64,000 nucleotides of DNA. Origin: Melastoma dodecandrum. Its lineage: Eukaryota; Streptophyta; Magnoliopsida; Myrtales; Melastomataceae. Positions 54,862-64,000 of this stretch are shown here, piece by piece; position 1 is the stretch's first letter, and the number at the start of each line of letters is the position of its first letter. The notes beneath the pieces were generated by a model. It made no database searches, was not told the DNA's origin, and saw only the letters and a program-made list of their open reading frames with translations. The stretch is from positions 40,752 through 104,751 of the forward strand of contig JARUPY010000105.1 of assembly GCA_029817715.1 (NCBI GenBank). Reading direction: 5' to 3'. The translations under genes and the position numbers were made by a program.

Positions 54862-56482
54862 TCATGCGGCGCCCCGTCCGCGGAGGGCGCGCCGGATGAT
54901 CTTGCCGGTGGTGGTCATGGGCAATTCGTCCACGAAGACGATCTCCCGCGGGTATTCGTGCGCGGCGAGCCGGGTGCGCACGAAGTGGCGGATATCGTCG
55001 GCGAGGCCCTCCGACGACCGCGCAACCCCGGGCCGCGTCACCACGAAGGCCCTGACGATCTCGGTGCGGATCGGGTCGGGCGCGCCCACCACCCCGGCCA
55101 TGGCCACGCCCGGGTGGCGCAGCAGGCAGTCCTCGATCTCGCCGGGCCCGATGCGGTAGCCGCCCGAGGTGATGACGTCGTCGTTCCGGCCCACGAACCA
55201 GACGTAGCCGTCCTCGTCCATGCGGCCGAGATCGCCGGTGAGGAGATGGTCGCCGGCGAATTTGGCGGCCGTCGCCTGCGGGTCGTTCCAATAGCCCAGG
55301 AACATCACGGGATCGGGGCGGCGGGACCGCGATATGGCCGATCTCGCCCCGGGGCGCCGGGCGCCCCTCGGCATCCACGATGGCGACGTCGTGGCCCGGC
55401 ACCGGCCGGCCGATGGCGCCCGGCCGGGCCGGGAAACAGCGCGGCGCAGGATCCGACCACCAGGTTGCACTCGGTCTGGCCGTAGAACTCGTTGATGGCC
55501 ACGCCCAACACCCGGCGGCCCCAGTCGAGCAGTTCGCCGCCCAGGGACTCGCCGCCGCTGCCGACGCTGCGCAGCGCGAGGCCGGCGGGCGGCTCGGCCC
55601 TGACCTCCCGCATGAGCTTCAGGGCGGTGGGCGGCAGGAAGGCGTTGCGCACGCCCTGGTCGATCATCAGGCGGAGGGCGGCCTCGGGATCGAATTTCCG
55701 GGCGCGGCGGGCCACCACGGTCACGCCGTGATGCCAGGCCGGCAGCAGCACGTCGAACAGCCCGCCGGCCCAGGCCCAATCCGCCGGCGTCCAGATCCGG
55801 TCGCCGGCTTGCGGAAAGAAGTTCCTGCGACATCTCCACGCCGGGCAGGTGGCCGAGCAGCACGCGGTGCCCGTGCAGCGCGCCCTTCGGCTTGCCGGTG
55901 GTGCCCGAGGTGTAGATGATGATGGCCGGGTCGTCCGGCGCGGTGTCGACCGGCGCGAAGGCGTCGGAGGCGGCGGCGCAGCAGGCGTGGAAATCGTCGG
56001 CGCCGGGACCCGGCCCGTCGACCGTGTAGACGCGCGCGAGGTTCGGGAGCCGGTCGCGCAGATCCTCGATCTTGGCCGCGCCCGCGCGGTTCGTCACCAG
56101 GGCCCTGGCGCCGCTGTCGGCGAGCCGGAACCGCAGCGCGTCGGGACCGAACAGCTCGAACAGGGGCACGCTGATCATGCCCGCCTTGAAGGCCGCGATA
56201 TGGGCGATCGCGGTTTCGGGGGCCTGAGGCAGCAGCACGCCCACGCGATCGCCCCGGCCGAGCCCGTGCGCGGCGAGCACGTTGGCGAAGCGGTTGCTGA
56301 GGCGCCGCAGGTCCTCGAAGCTGAAACGCTGCTCGGCGCCGCCCTCGTCGATGTTGACGAGGGGCGAGCCCGCCGCCCCCGGCATGCCGGTCGCAGACGT
56401 CGACGCCCATGTTGTAGCGCTCCGGGAGCCGCCACCGGAAGGTGGCGCGCAGCGCCTCGTATGTCGCCCCTCGCCTGAGCAT
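54862..56482 (-). pseudogene. Acyl-CoA ligase (benzoate-CoA ligase/medium-chain type), broken by about four frameshifts
   Basis: Reverse-strand fragments together make one adenylate-forming enzyme. The start is YEALRATFRWRLPERYNMGV. After a shift near 56390 come FANVLAAHGLGRGDRVGVLL and the A3 loop IIIYTSGTTGKPKGALHGHR. After a shift near 55830 come RIWTPADWAWAGGLFD, LLPAWHHGVTVVARR and INEFYGQTECNLVVGSCAAL. After further shifts near 55430 and 55325 come DHLLTGDLGRMDEDGYVWFV and GRNDDVITSGGYRIGPGEIE, and the A10 lysine in MTTTGKIIRRALRG. No motif is missing, so base-call errors are likely. The pattern is that of benzoate-CoA ligase-like and medium-chain ligases. It precedes the ABC importer on the same strand and faces a divergent TetR gene. 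Confidence 0.78.
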
Positions 56483-56676
56483 CGGCGCCGTGCTCCCGAA
56501 ACCCCGCGATCCCCCGCGGGGACCCGCATCCTCCGTTTGCAGCGGGGGCGGGTTCTGCATACAAACAATCGACCGTTCGTTTTCTCCCGTCAAGGGAGCA
56601 TGGAGCCGGGGCCGCCGCCCTGGCGGGCTCGAGACCGCGCGGACGGATCGGTCGCCGGAGGATCGGGGAGGATCGG

Positions 56677-57278
56677 ATGGGGCGCAGGGTCGGGTCTTCG
56701 GGCTCGCGGACGATGGAGGCCATCGTCCGCGCCGGCTTCGACCTCTTCTACGAGCGCGGCTACGAGGGCACGACGCTGCGCCAGATCGCGGCGGCTGTCG
56801 GCCTCCAGCAGGGGTCGCTCTACAACCACATCGAGAGCAAGCAGGACCTCCTCGCCCATCTCTACCGTCGGCACATGGAAGCGCTGCTGGTCGCGCTCGA
56901 TCTGGCGCTGGCCGGCGTCGCCGGGCCCTCGGCCCGGTTGCGAAGCTTCGTGGCCTTCCACGTCGCCTACCACGTGGACCGCAAGCGGCGAGGTCTTCGT
57001 CGTCAATTCCGAGCTCCGCAGCCTGGACGCCGCCAACCGGGCCCGCCGCGGTGGCGCTTCGCCGTCGCTACGAAGGCCGGCTGATCGAGATCCTGGCGGC
57101 GGGCGCCGCGGCGGGCGAGTTCGCCGTCGCCGACGCGCCCGTGACGGCCTTCGGGATCCTCGGCATGCTGTCGGGCATCTGCACCTGGTACGATCCGGGC
57201 GGGCGCGTGCCCCGCACGGCGCTGTCCGACATCTACACCGCGATGGTCATGGGGAGCGTTGCGCGACCGGCACGGTGA
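56677..57278 (+). pseudogene. TetR-family transcriptional regulator, broken by two +1 frameshifts
   Basis: The N-terminal DNA-binding domain is intact: MEAIVRAGFDLFYERGYEGT, TLRQIAAAVGLQQGSLYNHI and ESKQDLLAHLYRRHMEAL. After FHVAYHVDRK, near 56990, the frame changes to EVFVVNSELRSLDAANRAR. Near 57045 it changes again to VALRRRYEGRLIEILAAGAA and the end LSDIYTAMVMGSVARPAR. Merging the frames gives a normal TetR length of about 200 residues. It is divergent from the acyl-CoA ligase (195 bp between starts) and probably represses the ligase-importer-amidase unit in response to a ligand or CoA ester. Confidence 0.75.
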
Positions 57279-57735
57279 GGCCCGCCCGGCTCGGCCCCAC
57301 GGGGAGACGAAGCGGGATGGCGCGAGACCGTTTCCGTTTGCCTCCTTCGCGCGTTGCGTTCCAGCTCCGCCGTCATGGCGAGGAGCGCGAGCGACGACGC
57401 CATCCAGAAGGACGGTTCCGAATGGATCCGGCGCGGGATGCCATCCCGGCCCGGGCGGCGGCTCCCGCCGGCTGGATCGCTTCGCTGCGCTCGCGATGAC
57501 GGCGGAGGGGGCGGTGGTGCCGGCCGGACGCGGTAGGCGATCGCAAGACGAAGCCATCATCCGGAAACCGTACGAGACCACTCATACGACGTGCGGCTGA
57601 TTGGATCGGCCTTTTGCCGCTGGTCCCCGCGAAGGCGGGGGTCGAGCGGAAAGCGCTGCAACCTCGCGGCGACCGTATCGAACGGGTCAAGCCTTCCGGA
57701 GCGGGTCGGGCAGGAGCGGCCGTGGGCGGCGCGCG
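57279..57735. repeat. Intergenic region with a single palindromic repeat copy
   Basis: These 457 bases contain no credible gene. At about 57371-57502 there is one solitary member of the array repeat family in reverse orientation: CGTCATGGCGAGGAGCGCGA ... GCCATCCAGAAGG, a middle containing GGATCCGGCGCGGGATGCC, and CTGGATCGCTTCGCTGCGCT then CGCGATGACGGCGG. It has inverted-repeat arms but no linker and no tandem partner. The remainder up to the fucD end shows nothing I recognise. Confidence 0.7.
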
Positions 57736-59067
57736 TCAGGGCCGAATGCGCGGGCGCTGATCCGACACGGATTCGGAAGCGGCCGCGCCCCGGAACCGAT
57801 AGGTCTCGATCGACTGCGCCTTCATCTCGCCGAGAAACCGGGCGCGGTCGGCGCCCGGTAGGCCCCGTCCCTGACCACGACCGGGTCGACGAAATGTTCG
57901 TGCAGGTGATCGATATACTCGATCACGCGCCCGTCCTTGGTGCCCGAGACGGCGACGTAGTCGATCATCGACAGGTGCTGGACGTACTCGCACAGCCCGA
58001 CGCCGCCGGCATGCGGCCAGACCGGCAGGTCGAACTTGGCCGCCATGGCCAGCACGGCGATGATCTCGTTGACGCCGCCGATCCGGCAGGCGTCGATCTG
58101 CACGATGTCGATCGCGCCCCGTTCGATGAACTGCTTGAACAGGATCCGGTTCTGGCACATCTCGCCGGTGGCGACCTTCACGGGGCCGATGGCCGCGCGG
58201 ATCTTGCGATGGCCCTCGACGTCGTCCGGGCTCGTCGGCTCCTCGATGAAATAGGGATCGGCGAACTGGAGCTTCTTCACCCAGTCGATCGCCTGGTTAA
58301 CCTCCCAGACCTGGTTGGCGTCGATCATCATGCGCACGTCGGGCCCGATCACCTCGCGGCAGATGCGCAGGCGGCGGATGTCGTCCTCGAGGTCGCGGCC
58401 GACCTTCATCTTGATGATCTTGAAGCCGCGGTCGACGGCCTCCCGGGCCAGGCGGCGGAGCTTGACGTCGTCGTAGCCGAGCCAGCCGGCGCCGGTCGTG
58501 TAGCAGGGATAGCCCTCGCGCTCGAGCGTCGCGATCCGTTCGGCCTTGCCGGCCGCCGCCTTCTCGAAGATCGCCAGCGCGTCCCCGGGGGCGAGGACGT
58601 CGGTCAGGTAGCGGAAATCGATGCAGCGGACGAGCTCGGCCGGGCTCATGTCGGCGACGTAGCGCCAGAGCGGCTGGCCGGCCTCCTTGGCGAGCAGGTC
58701 CCACACCGCATTGACCACGGCGCCGACGGCGAGATGCATGGCACCCTTGTCGGGCCCGATCCAGCGGAGCTGGCTGTCGCCCGTCACGTGCCGCCAGAAC
58801 CGGCCCGGATCCTCGCGGATCCAGGCGAGGTCGAGGCCGACCACGAGATGATCGAGCGCCCGGATGGCGGCGCAGCAGATCTACGTTGCCCGCGGCCGAT
58901 CGTGAAGGTCAGCCCGTGGCCGGCGAGGCCGTCCCGGTCGGTGTCCCAGCACCACATAGGCGGCCGAGTAATCGGGAATCGGGGTTCAATGGCGTCCGAC
59001 TCCCGTCGAGCATGCGCGAGGTCGGGAAGCGGATGTCGTGGGTGGTGAGCCCGGTGATGACGGTCAT
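57736..59067 (-). pseudogene. fucD: L-fuconate dehydratase (enolase superfamily), broken by several frameshifts
   Basis: A 340-residue continuous stretch on the reverse strand (58844-57822) carries the enolase-superfamily active site: K-x-K in KIIKMKVGRD, metal ligands in MMIDANQVWEV, YFIEEPTSPDD and VATGEMCQNR, and the catalytic His in PVWPHAGGVGLCEY. GDSQLRWIGPDKGAMHLAVG and the end YRAPTAPGFS are specific to the L-fuconate dehydratase group. The N-terminal part (MTVITGLTTHDIRFPTSRML, GLAGHGLTFTIGRG) and C-terminal tail (GEMKAQSIETYRF) lie in other frames, broken near 58860-58990 and 57835. It converts L-fuconate to 2-keto-3-deoxy-L-fuconate. It follows an SDR gene and an IclR gene on the same strand. 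Confidence 0.78.
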
Positions 59068-59091
59068 GGATCGTCCCCCTTGGGATCGCGG

Positions 59092-59857
59092 TCAGGCCGT
59101 CCAGCCGCCGTCGATGACGAGGATCCGGCCCGTCGTGTAGGTGGCGCCGGCGAGGTAGACGGCGAGATCGGCGATCTCCTCGGGCCGGCCGATGCGGCCG
59201 ATCGGCTGGCGGGCGATGAAGGCCGTGCGGGCCTGTTCGAAATCCCCCGGTCGCGCGCAGCCGGTCGTGCAGCGAGGGCGATTCCCACCGTGCCGGGGCA
59301 GATGGCGTTTGCAGCGGATGCCGCGGGTCCACGTGGATCGGCCGCGACCGATTTGGTGAGCCCGATCACGGCGGGCCTTGGTGACGCTGTAGGCGAAGCG
59401 GTTCGGAAACGCCCTTCACGCTGCTGGCGGACCGAGGCCATGTTGACGATGCTGCCGTCGCCCCGCTCCAGCATGCCCGGCAGCACGGCCCGGATGGTCC
59501 CGCACCATGGCCCGGACGTTGAGGTCGAAAGGCGAAAATCGAGATCGCGGTCCCGGGCAGTCCAGCACCGATCCGGCGTGGACCACCCCGGCGCAGTTGA
59601 ACAGAACGTCGATGCCCGGGTAGCGGGCCGCCAGCGCCGCGACGGCGCCGTCGTCCGCGACATGCTAGTCGAGGCGGGCCCGCCTCTGATCACGGCGCGG
59701 CCTACGCGACGTCACCGGCCGAGCTTGCCTCTCGTCCGATGTTCCGGGTGGCGACGACCCGGGCGCTCCGCGGCCGCGGAAGGCCTCCGCCGCTGGGCCC
59801 CAGGCCGATGCCCTGCGCGGCGGCGAGTGACGAGGACGTCTTTCCGGTGAGCGACAT
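59092..59857 (-). pseudogene. Short-chain dehydrogenase/reductase (probable 2-keto-3-deoxy-L-fuconate dehydrogenase), heavily frameshifted
   Basis: Fragments in several reverse-strand frames line up as an SDR. The start at about 59857 reads KDVLVT followed by a glycine-rich nucleotide loop. Then come an NAG-like block around 59590, the strand TIRAVLPGMLERGDGSIVNM then AS (59470-59430), a YxxxK region leading to AVIGLTKSVAAD (59365), NAICPGTV (59290), and an end compatible with the usual ILVIDGGW-T tail near 59100-59140. At least five indels are needed. Position before fucD fits the dehydrogenase that oxidises 2-keto-3-deoxy-L-fuconate, but this role is inferred from context only. Confidence 0.6.
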
Positions 59858-60045
59858 GGTTTCCTATCCGGTGGGAGGCGGTTTCGATTATCAAGGCGTG
59901 GACGAGGCGAGAGGCGACGGCGGTGCCCGCACCCCCGTCTCCCCCGCCGGATCCGTTCTTATAATGAATGATGATTTCTTCCGTGAGAGGGCCGGCGCAA
60001 GGGGCTTGTCGCGCCGCGCCGCCTACGTACCGTTTCCCGGCGAGA

Positions 60046-60965
60046 TCAATCGGCGGGCTTCCCCTCGAGGACCGCCCGCACGCCGCGCGCGATCGCCCCG
60101 CGCCGCCCGGCGGCAGGAGGTCGATGCGTGGCGGGCACGACGTCGGGCGTTTGGCGCTGGGTGTCGGGTCCAGGTTCAGGGATAGAGGGCAGGTCAGGGC
60201 CGCCACTGACGGTCCGGTTCGGGAACCCAAGGATCGGCACCCGAGATATTCTGGTCTGCACGCCCCGTACCTGTCAGCTGCTGGCTCCGCATCAGCTTCG
60301 TTAGTGCCGCGCGTTCCCGCACGGCGGCGGAGGCGCGCGTCGAGGATTCCCCCGGGCCGCGTCTCGCCCGGCATCAGCTCGTGTTCGGCCGATCATGGCC
60401 TCGCGGCTCGCATACCGCGCCGTGCGCAAGGCGAGGAGCACGTGTCCCGGAACCGGGTAGTTGAGAGGAGCGTGACGCGCGCCCCGACCCGGATCGCCGA
60501 TGCCACCAGTAACCGGGCGAATCGACCTGCCCGACCGTATCACGACGATGGGCCGCGGTCGTAGACCGCGACGTGGCAGGCCAGGCCTCCTCGCGGGGCG
60601 AAGCCGCGGAGCACTCGTGGCATGGCCTGTGCTGACGAGCCGGGGCGCCGGACCGTGGGCGTGCTTGATGCGCACAGCAACGAAGAGCTTCATGCGTCAG
60701 CATCGAGCAGGCGTTCGCCCGACCTTGCGCGCCACGTAGCGCCCGGCGCCGCCCGTCCGGCACCAACCGCTCACAGCATCCGTGGTAGATCTATCGTTGG
60801 GCGAGCGCCGGTTTCGAGCGCACTTTGGCGATCTCGGCCTGGGACAGGTCCCTCCTCGGTGCCGGCCAGGAGTTCGAGAAATTGTCGAGGGTCCGGGGCG
60901 GTTGGGGGGGGGGGGGGGGTCGAGCGCGCGGCGCGCCGATAGCGATCTGCTGAATGTCCCTCGAT
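60046..60965 (-). pseudogene. IclR-family transcriptional regulator, heavily frameshifted
   Basis: Reading the reverse strand and switching frames gives an IclR protein: FLELLAGTEEG then LSQAEIAK (winged-helix start, about 60870-60800), ERLV near 60760, KLF..AHAHGPAPRLVSTGHA (60690-60620), HVAVYDRG and VGQVDSPGYW (60570-60510), GHVLLALRTARYASREAMI (60450-60390), MPGETRPGG (60374-60348), VAALTCP (60200-60180) and the end ARGVRAVLEGKPAD. A run of 16 G at 60904-60919 sits inside the N-terminal region and cannot be genuine coding sequence. The start is uncertain. Its place beside the SDR and fucD suggests control of that pathway. Confidence 0.55.
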
Positions 60966-61559
60966 ACCGTGGCCGCTCACCGCCGCCTCGGCCCCCACCG
61001 GCCGACCACGAACGGCCCGCGCCGTTGCTGACCCGCGACGAATGGTAATCCTCGCCACACAAAAGAACCGCCAACGGCCTCTGCGGCGGGGGCGCGGCCG
61101 TCCGGGCACCCGCGGCCGATGGCCATTCCCCGGTACGAGGGCGGCGCGGCGAGAAGCCCCGTCGCGCCAAAACCCTCCACGTGGGTATCCGCGACGGTGG
61201 CCCGCCGGGTTCCGAATCTGCAGCCCTCGTCCCCGCACTAGGGCGAGCGGCAATGCGCATCGCGCGCATATATCCGGTGCAGAATATCGTGCGTTTATCG
61301 AGCGACTATCGTGCGATTATCGAGCGCTCGGGCCGATCGACGGCCCGCGCGCTGCACCACTGGCCTGACAGACGGCCCGTGAAAGGGGACAGGATGGCCC
61401 GAACTGCTGATGGTCGTCCGGGGAGCCCATCAATCGCGAGGCGCCCTATTTCGCTAGGCTGGGCCCCGCGGCACCGTGGCTCTTCGGGTCTTCTCCGCTT
61501 CGACCGCGGAGAACCCGCGGGCGCCGCTGACCCCTGCTGGCCCGAGTGACGGGGGGGGG
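60966..61559. other. Poor-quality region between the IclR gene and the lactonase gene
   Basis: No coding sequence could be recognised. The region should hold the divergent promoters of the IclR and lactonase genes. It contains a 22-bp tandem duplication (61281-61302 and 61303-61324) in a locally A+T-richer stretch, and ends in a run of 10 G at 61551-61560. A gene remnant hidden by indels cannot be excluded. Confidence 0.4.
61281..61324. repeat. Two adjacent 22-bp repeats, possible operator
   Basis: AATATCGTGCGTTTATCGAG plus CG is followed immediately by ACTATCGTGCGATTATCGAG plus CG. The two copies differ at two positions. They lie between the divergent IclR and lactonase genes, where a regulator would bind. 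Poor local sequence quality lowers confidence. Confidence 0.45.
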
Positions 61560-62767
61560 GCGGCATCGGACAATCCGACCATTACGCAGCGTCTGACGAT
61601 CGGTCGGCCTGGCATCTACGACAACACGTGAAGTCCATCTGGATCAGGCTGGCACGAGCGGGCAACGGTATCAGCGCCTATCGATACGAATTAGCCCGGG
61701 CCCCGGCGCACTCGTCTAAAAACCTTCAACAAGCAGGCCAATCCCTCGGCAGGTGCAGATCACGGCGCCACAGACAAGTCCTCAGCCACGACCGGCGCCA
61801 CCTGCTGGTGGCCGAATTACGGCCTGGGTCCGGATGGCGAAGGGTCCTGACCGGGGCGCTCGTGGTCTTATCGGGATAGCGGGACGAATGGCGCTTCTCT
61901 GTTCCGGGCCGCCCGCTGTAGCATGCGTGGCGCACCCGTGTGGTGGGGTCGCCGGCCTCCCATCCCTCCCGGCAGGAGAGCGGGCTCATACCGCATTGCG
62001 TCAGGCAGAGGCCCCGACGGGCGCGCTTCGCGATCGTCGCCGACGCCTCGGCCCTCGACCGCCCTCTTCACCTACGGGTTCGGCGCCGATGGCCCCGGCT
62101 CTCGCCGGAAAGCCCCCGTCGCGGGTCGCCCTTGCGGCCGCTCTGCCCCCCGGGCGCGGGCGGGCCCCGGCCATTTCCGTCTTCCACCCGGAGGGCGTGG
62201 GCTCGTACTGGGTCGATCTGCCGAACTGGGATTCGACGCTCGTTTCCCCGCCTCCGCTATTCCGCCGAGGACGGCGCGCGCTGGATGCCTCCCTGGCCTC
62301 TCGCCTCGACCCTTCCAGGCCGCCGGGCTGCGGGGCGGGGCGAGAGCCATTGGTTCGTACGTTCCAGTACGGACCGGAACGGGCGCCTTCGCCCCTACGG
62401 CGTCCAACCGCGGCCACGTCACGTATCGTGCGGTCCCTGGCCGTGGAGGGGGTCGCGCGGCGCGCTACCGGCCTCTCAGCCACGTCCCTTTCCCACCCAA
62501 TCACGTCTCCTGCCGCGCCGGTGCGCACGCACGGCGGCCTCTCTACCTCGCCGTTGACCCGAGCGAGTGCGCTTTCCTGGTCGTTGCGAACCAGAACCAA
62601 ATCGACGCAGACGAACCTGACGGTATTCGCCATCGGACCCGGGGTGGACGGGCTGGCCCATGGGGGGCGAGAATAAGGGTAGTGGAGGGATGATGTGAAA
62701 AAAGCCCGCCTCGCGCCGGATTCGCGGACCGTCGCTCACGCCCATTGCCTGCGTCAAAATTCCATAG
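61560..62767 (+). pseudogene. YbhE-type (6-phosphogluconolactonase-like) seven-bladed lactonase, heavily frameshifted
   Basis: Plus-strand fragments in all three frames follow the order of the lactonase family: GNGISAYRYEL (61660), SHDRRHLLVAE (61780), RFAIVAD (about 62030), VFHPEGVGSYWVDLPNWDST (62180-62240), SAEDGALDA-like sequence (62265-62290), ASNRGH (62400), LSHVP (62475), LAVDPSECAFLVVANQNQID (62545-62600), and PIACVKIP ending in a TAG at 62765-62767. These repeat the blade patterns D-P-x-G-R-F-x-x-V-A-N and S-N-R-G-H of this family. Many indels are required. It could hydrolyse a sugar lactone in the neighbouring fucose-type pathway, but that is inference. Confidence 0.5.
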
Positions 62768-64000
62768 CCGAGTGGCTATCACAGGACTGATACCTCCGCG
62801 GTGCCCGTCTGCCGGCCTCCGGGCGGGGCCGCGTTGTTACACGTGTCCGACCCGTGTGTGCCAACCCCGTCATCCGTGGGCACGTCGTGTGAATGCCGCG
62901 TATGGCGTGGCCCGCGCACAGAGCTATCTGGAAAGGGCACCGGCCCGGGCGGGCGAAGTCTTGCGCACCCGGAAATGATTTCACTTGCAACGCGAACCGG
63001 ACGCGGGGAGGAGACCGAAACGAAGCCAAGGGACGTGGACCACCGAGGCAACTCACGCGAGGTCCCGTGGGGGGGGGGGGGGGGGGGGGGAGGGGGGGGG
63101 GGCGCGTGCCGACGGGAAGAGGATCGCCGGCGCCCCCATCCAGGCGGCGCTACGCCACGGGCCGGCCCGTGGTCCACCAGCACGCCACGCCCGCGCCTGG
63201 TCGACGAAGCCATGAGTCGCGTAGCCCGAGGTTTGGCAAGCGCCGGAACGTCCTGATTGCCTTCAGATCATGGACGGCGGTGATCGTGAGTGCGGTAGCA
63301 CGTGAGTGGTATCGACCGATATCCGACTCCTCACCGCCGTCAGGGCTTGCGCCGCCCCCGCGGGAGCGAACGCCTGAACTGAAGGGGGGTGCCGGAACGT
63401 ATGGGCCGCGAGCTCCGCCACGGTTCGTCGCCGGCTCGTGTGGCGCGTCCTCCTCGGTGTAGTAGAGGTGCCAGCCCGGAGTTATAAGCGCGGGCGGACC
63501 AATCCTCCAGGACCTGTGGGACCGAGCCTCTGCACATCGCGGATGCGATGGCAGTGGTCGCATCCCGCCCCTCGTTTCCAGAACGCGGAATGGTGCCCAC
63601 GCCCTGCAGGGCCCTGCGGCCAGTCGCGAGGATCGCCGATGGCGATTGAGGGGAGACCGCCAGGGGGTCCGGTGACCCGCCACGACGCTGCGGACCGCCC
63701 CTGCCCCGGTCCTTCTCGAACTCCCACTTACTGTAGAAACCTGCTGCTGGCCCTGGCTGCCGGCCAGTTTGACTGCAGCGGTGCCTTCAGCAGAGGTCTG
63801 GAGGGTGTCTCGGGTCGGCCGTGGAGCGCGACAAATATGGTGCCGGAGACGCGGCGTACGCGATCTGGCGGACGCTTGCGCGTCCTCAGGCATCGCCCCT
63901 CCACCATGCTCCGTCTCTCGAGGGGAAACTCGGCACCAGCGACTGACGCCGGACGTTCGAACCCGGCCTTGGACGATGTCGATCACGGGCGTCGTCGATC
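62768..64000. other. Unreadable contig end
   Basis: No gene can be supported here. Reading frames are short and change every few dozen bases on both strands. A run of 22 G (63069-63090), one A and 11 more G (63092-63102) is not natural sequence for this genome. Coding remnants are probably present but too damaged to name; I compared both strands with sugar-catabolism families and found no secure match. Confidence 0.5.

Noticed and set aside
1..64000. tRNA and rRNA genes
   Set aside because: No T-arm-like GGTTCGAATCC context with a matching acceptor stem and no rRNA sequence were noticed. A dedicated tRNA search could still find one in the degraded right end.
1..64000. Insertion sequences or prophage as source of the lower-G+C islets
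   Set aside because: No transposase, integrase or phage structural gene and no obvious terminal inverted repeats or target duplications flank the islets at 6.8, 29.8, 39.8 or 45.6 kb.
62768..64000. Reverse-strand open frame of 278 codons (63150-63986)
   Set aside because: Its translation is low-complexity and shows no motif. It lies in sequence damaged by indels and poly-G, so open length is not evidence of a gene.

Overview
The window is G+C-rich chromosomal DNA from an alphaproteobacterium, most likely a member of the Hyphomicrobiales (Rhizobiales). The run tsaB-rimI ... miaB-phoH-ybeY-corC-lnt-XRE regulator-metK-trmB is an order I associate with that group. A RegB/RegA (ActS/ActR) redox two-component pair, an intracellular PHB depolymerase and a TPP-riboswitch-led thiOSGE operon fit the same assignment. 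I cannot fix the genus. No rRNA, tRNA, transposase, phage or CRISPR-cas genes were seen.

Layout, left to right. 1-2.3 kb: end of one sugar-type ABC ATPase, a second ATPase and a PfkB sugar kinase. 2.4-6.6 kb: TPP riboswitch, thiO-thiS-thiG-thiE and an aminotransferase. 6.8-7.9 kb: a lower-G+C pair of uncharacterised genes, the second HEPN/MtlR-like. 8-11.3 kb: aroK, aroB and a CBS/CorC membrane protein. 11.3-15.2 kb: dodecin, a tartrate dehydrogenase-like enzyme, an FMN alpha-hydroxy acid dehydrogenase and a small P-loop kinase. 15.25-17.68 kb: a 12-unit tandem array with a period near 203 bp. 17.9-29.7 kb: housekeeping genes (NifU-type scaffold, tRNA modification, ribosome maturation, apolipoprotein N-acyltransferase, SAM synthetase). 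29.8-31.4 kb: a lower-G+C islet with a DUF6883-like/DUF4926-like pair and a broken APH-type kinase. 31.4-37.3 kb (minus strand): acyl-CoA synthetase, YgjP-type metalloprotease, PhaZ and an ABC-2 exporter. 37.5-39.7 kb: regB and regA. 39.8-41.1 kb: a lower-G+C cassette encoding a Cys-rich mini-protein and an unusual phosphoribosyltransferase-GNAT fusion. 41.2-43.9 kb: lytic transglycosylase and an NhaD-like antiporter. 43.9-45.1 kb: a second tandem array, 6 units of 204 bp. 45.1-48.7 kb: a compositionally mosaic ABC transporter, a DUF442-type phosphatase and msrP. 48.7-57.3 kb: an amidase, a five-gene branched-chain/amide-type ABC importer and an acyl-CoA ligase in one minus-strand run, with a divergent TetR gene. 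57.7-62.8 kb: remains of an L-fucose-type pathway (L-fuconate dehydratase, SDR, IclR regulator) and a divergent YbhE-type lactonase.

Sequence quality matters for reading this window. Many otherwise well-conserved genes carry one single-base indel, usually one extra base. The density rises towards the right end. Beyond about 59 kb almost every gene is broken several times and impossible poly-G runs occur, so frameshifts there are probably assembly or read errors rather than biology. Frameshifted genes are annotated over their full inferred span with the break position.

The best candidates for undescribed biology are the PRTase-GNAT/Cys-rich pair (39.9-41.1 kb), the two tandem arrays of one palindromic repeat family sharing a period of about 203-204 bp, and the HEPN-like pair (6.8-7.9 kb).
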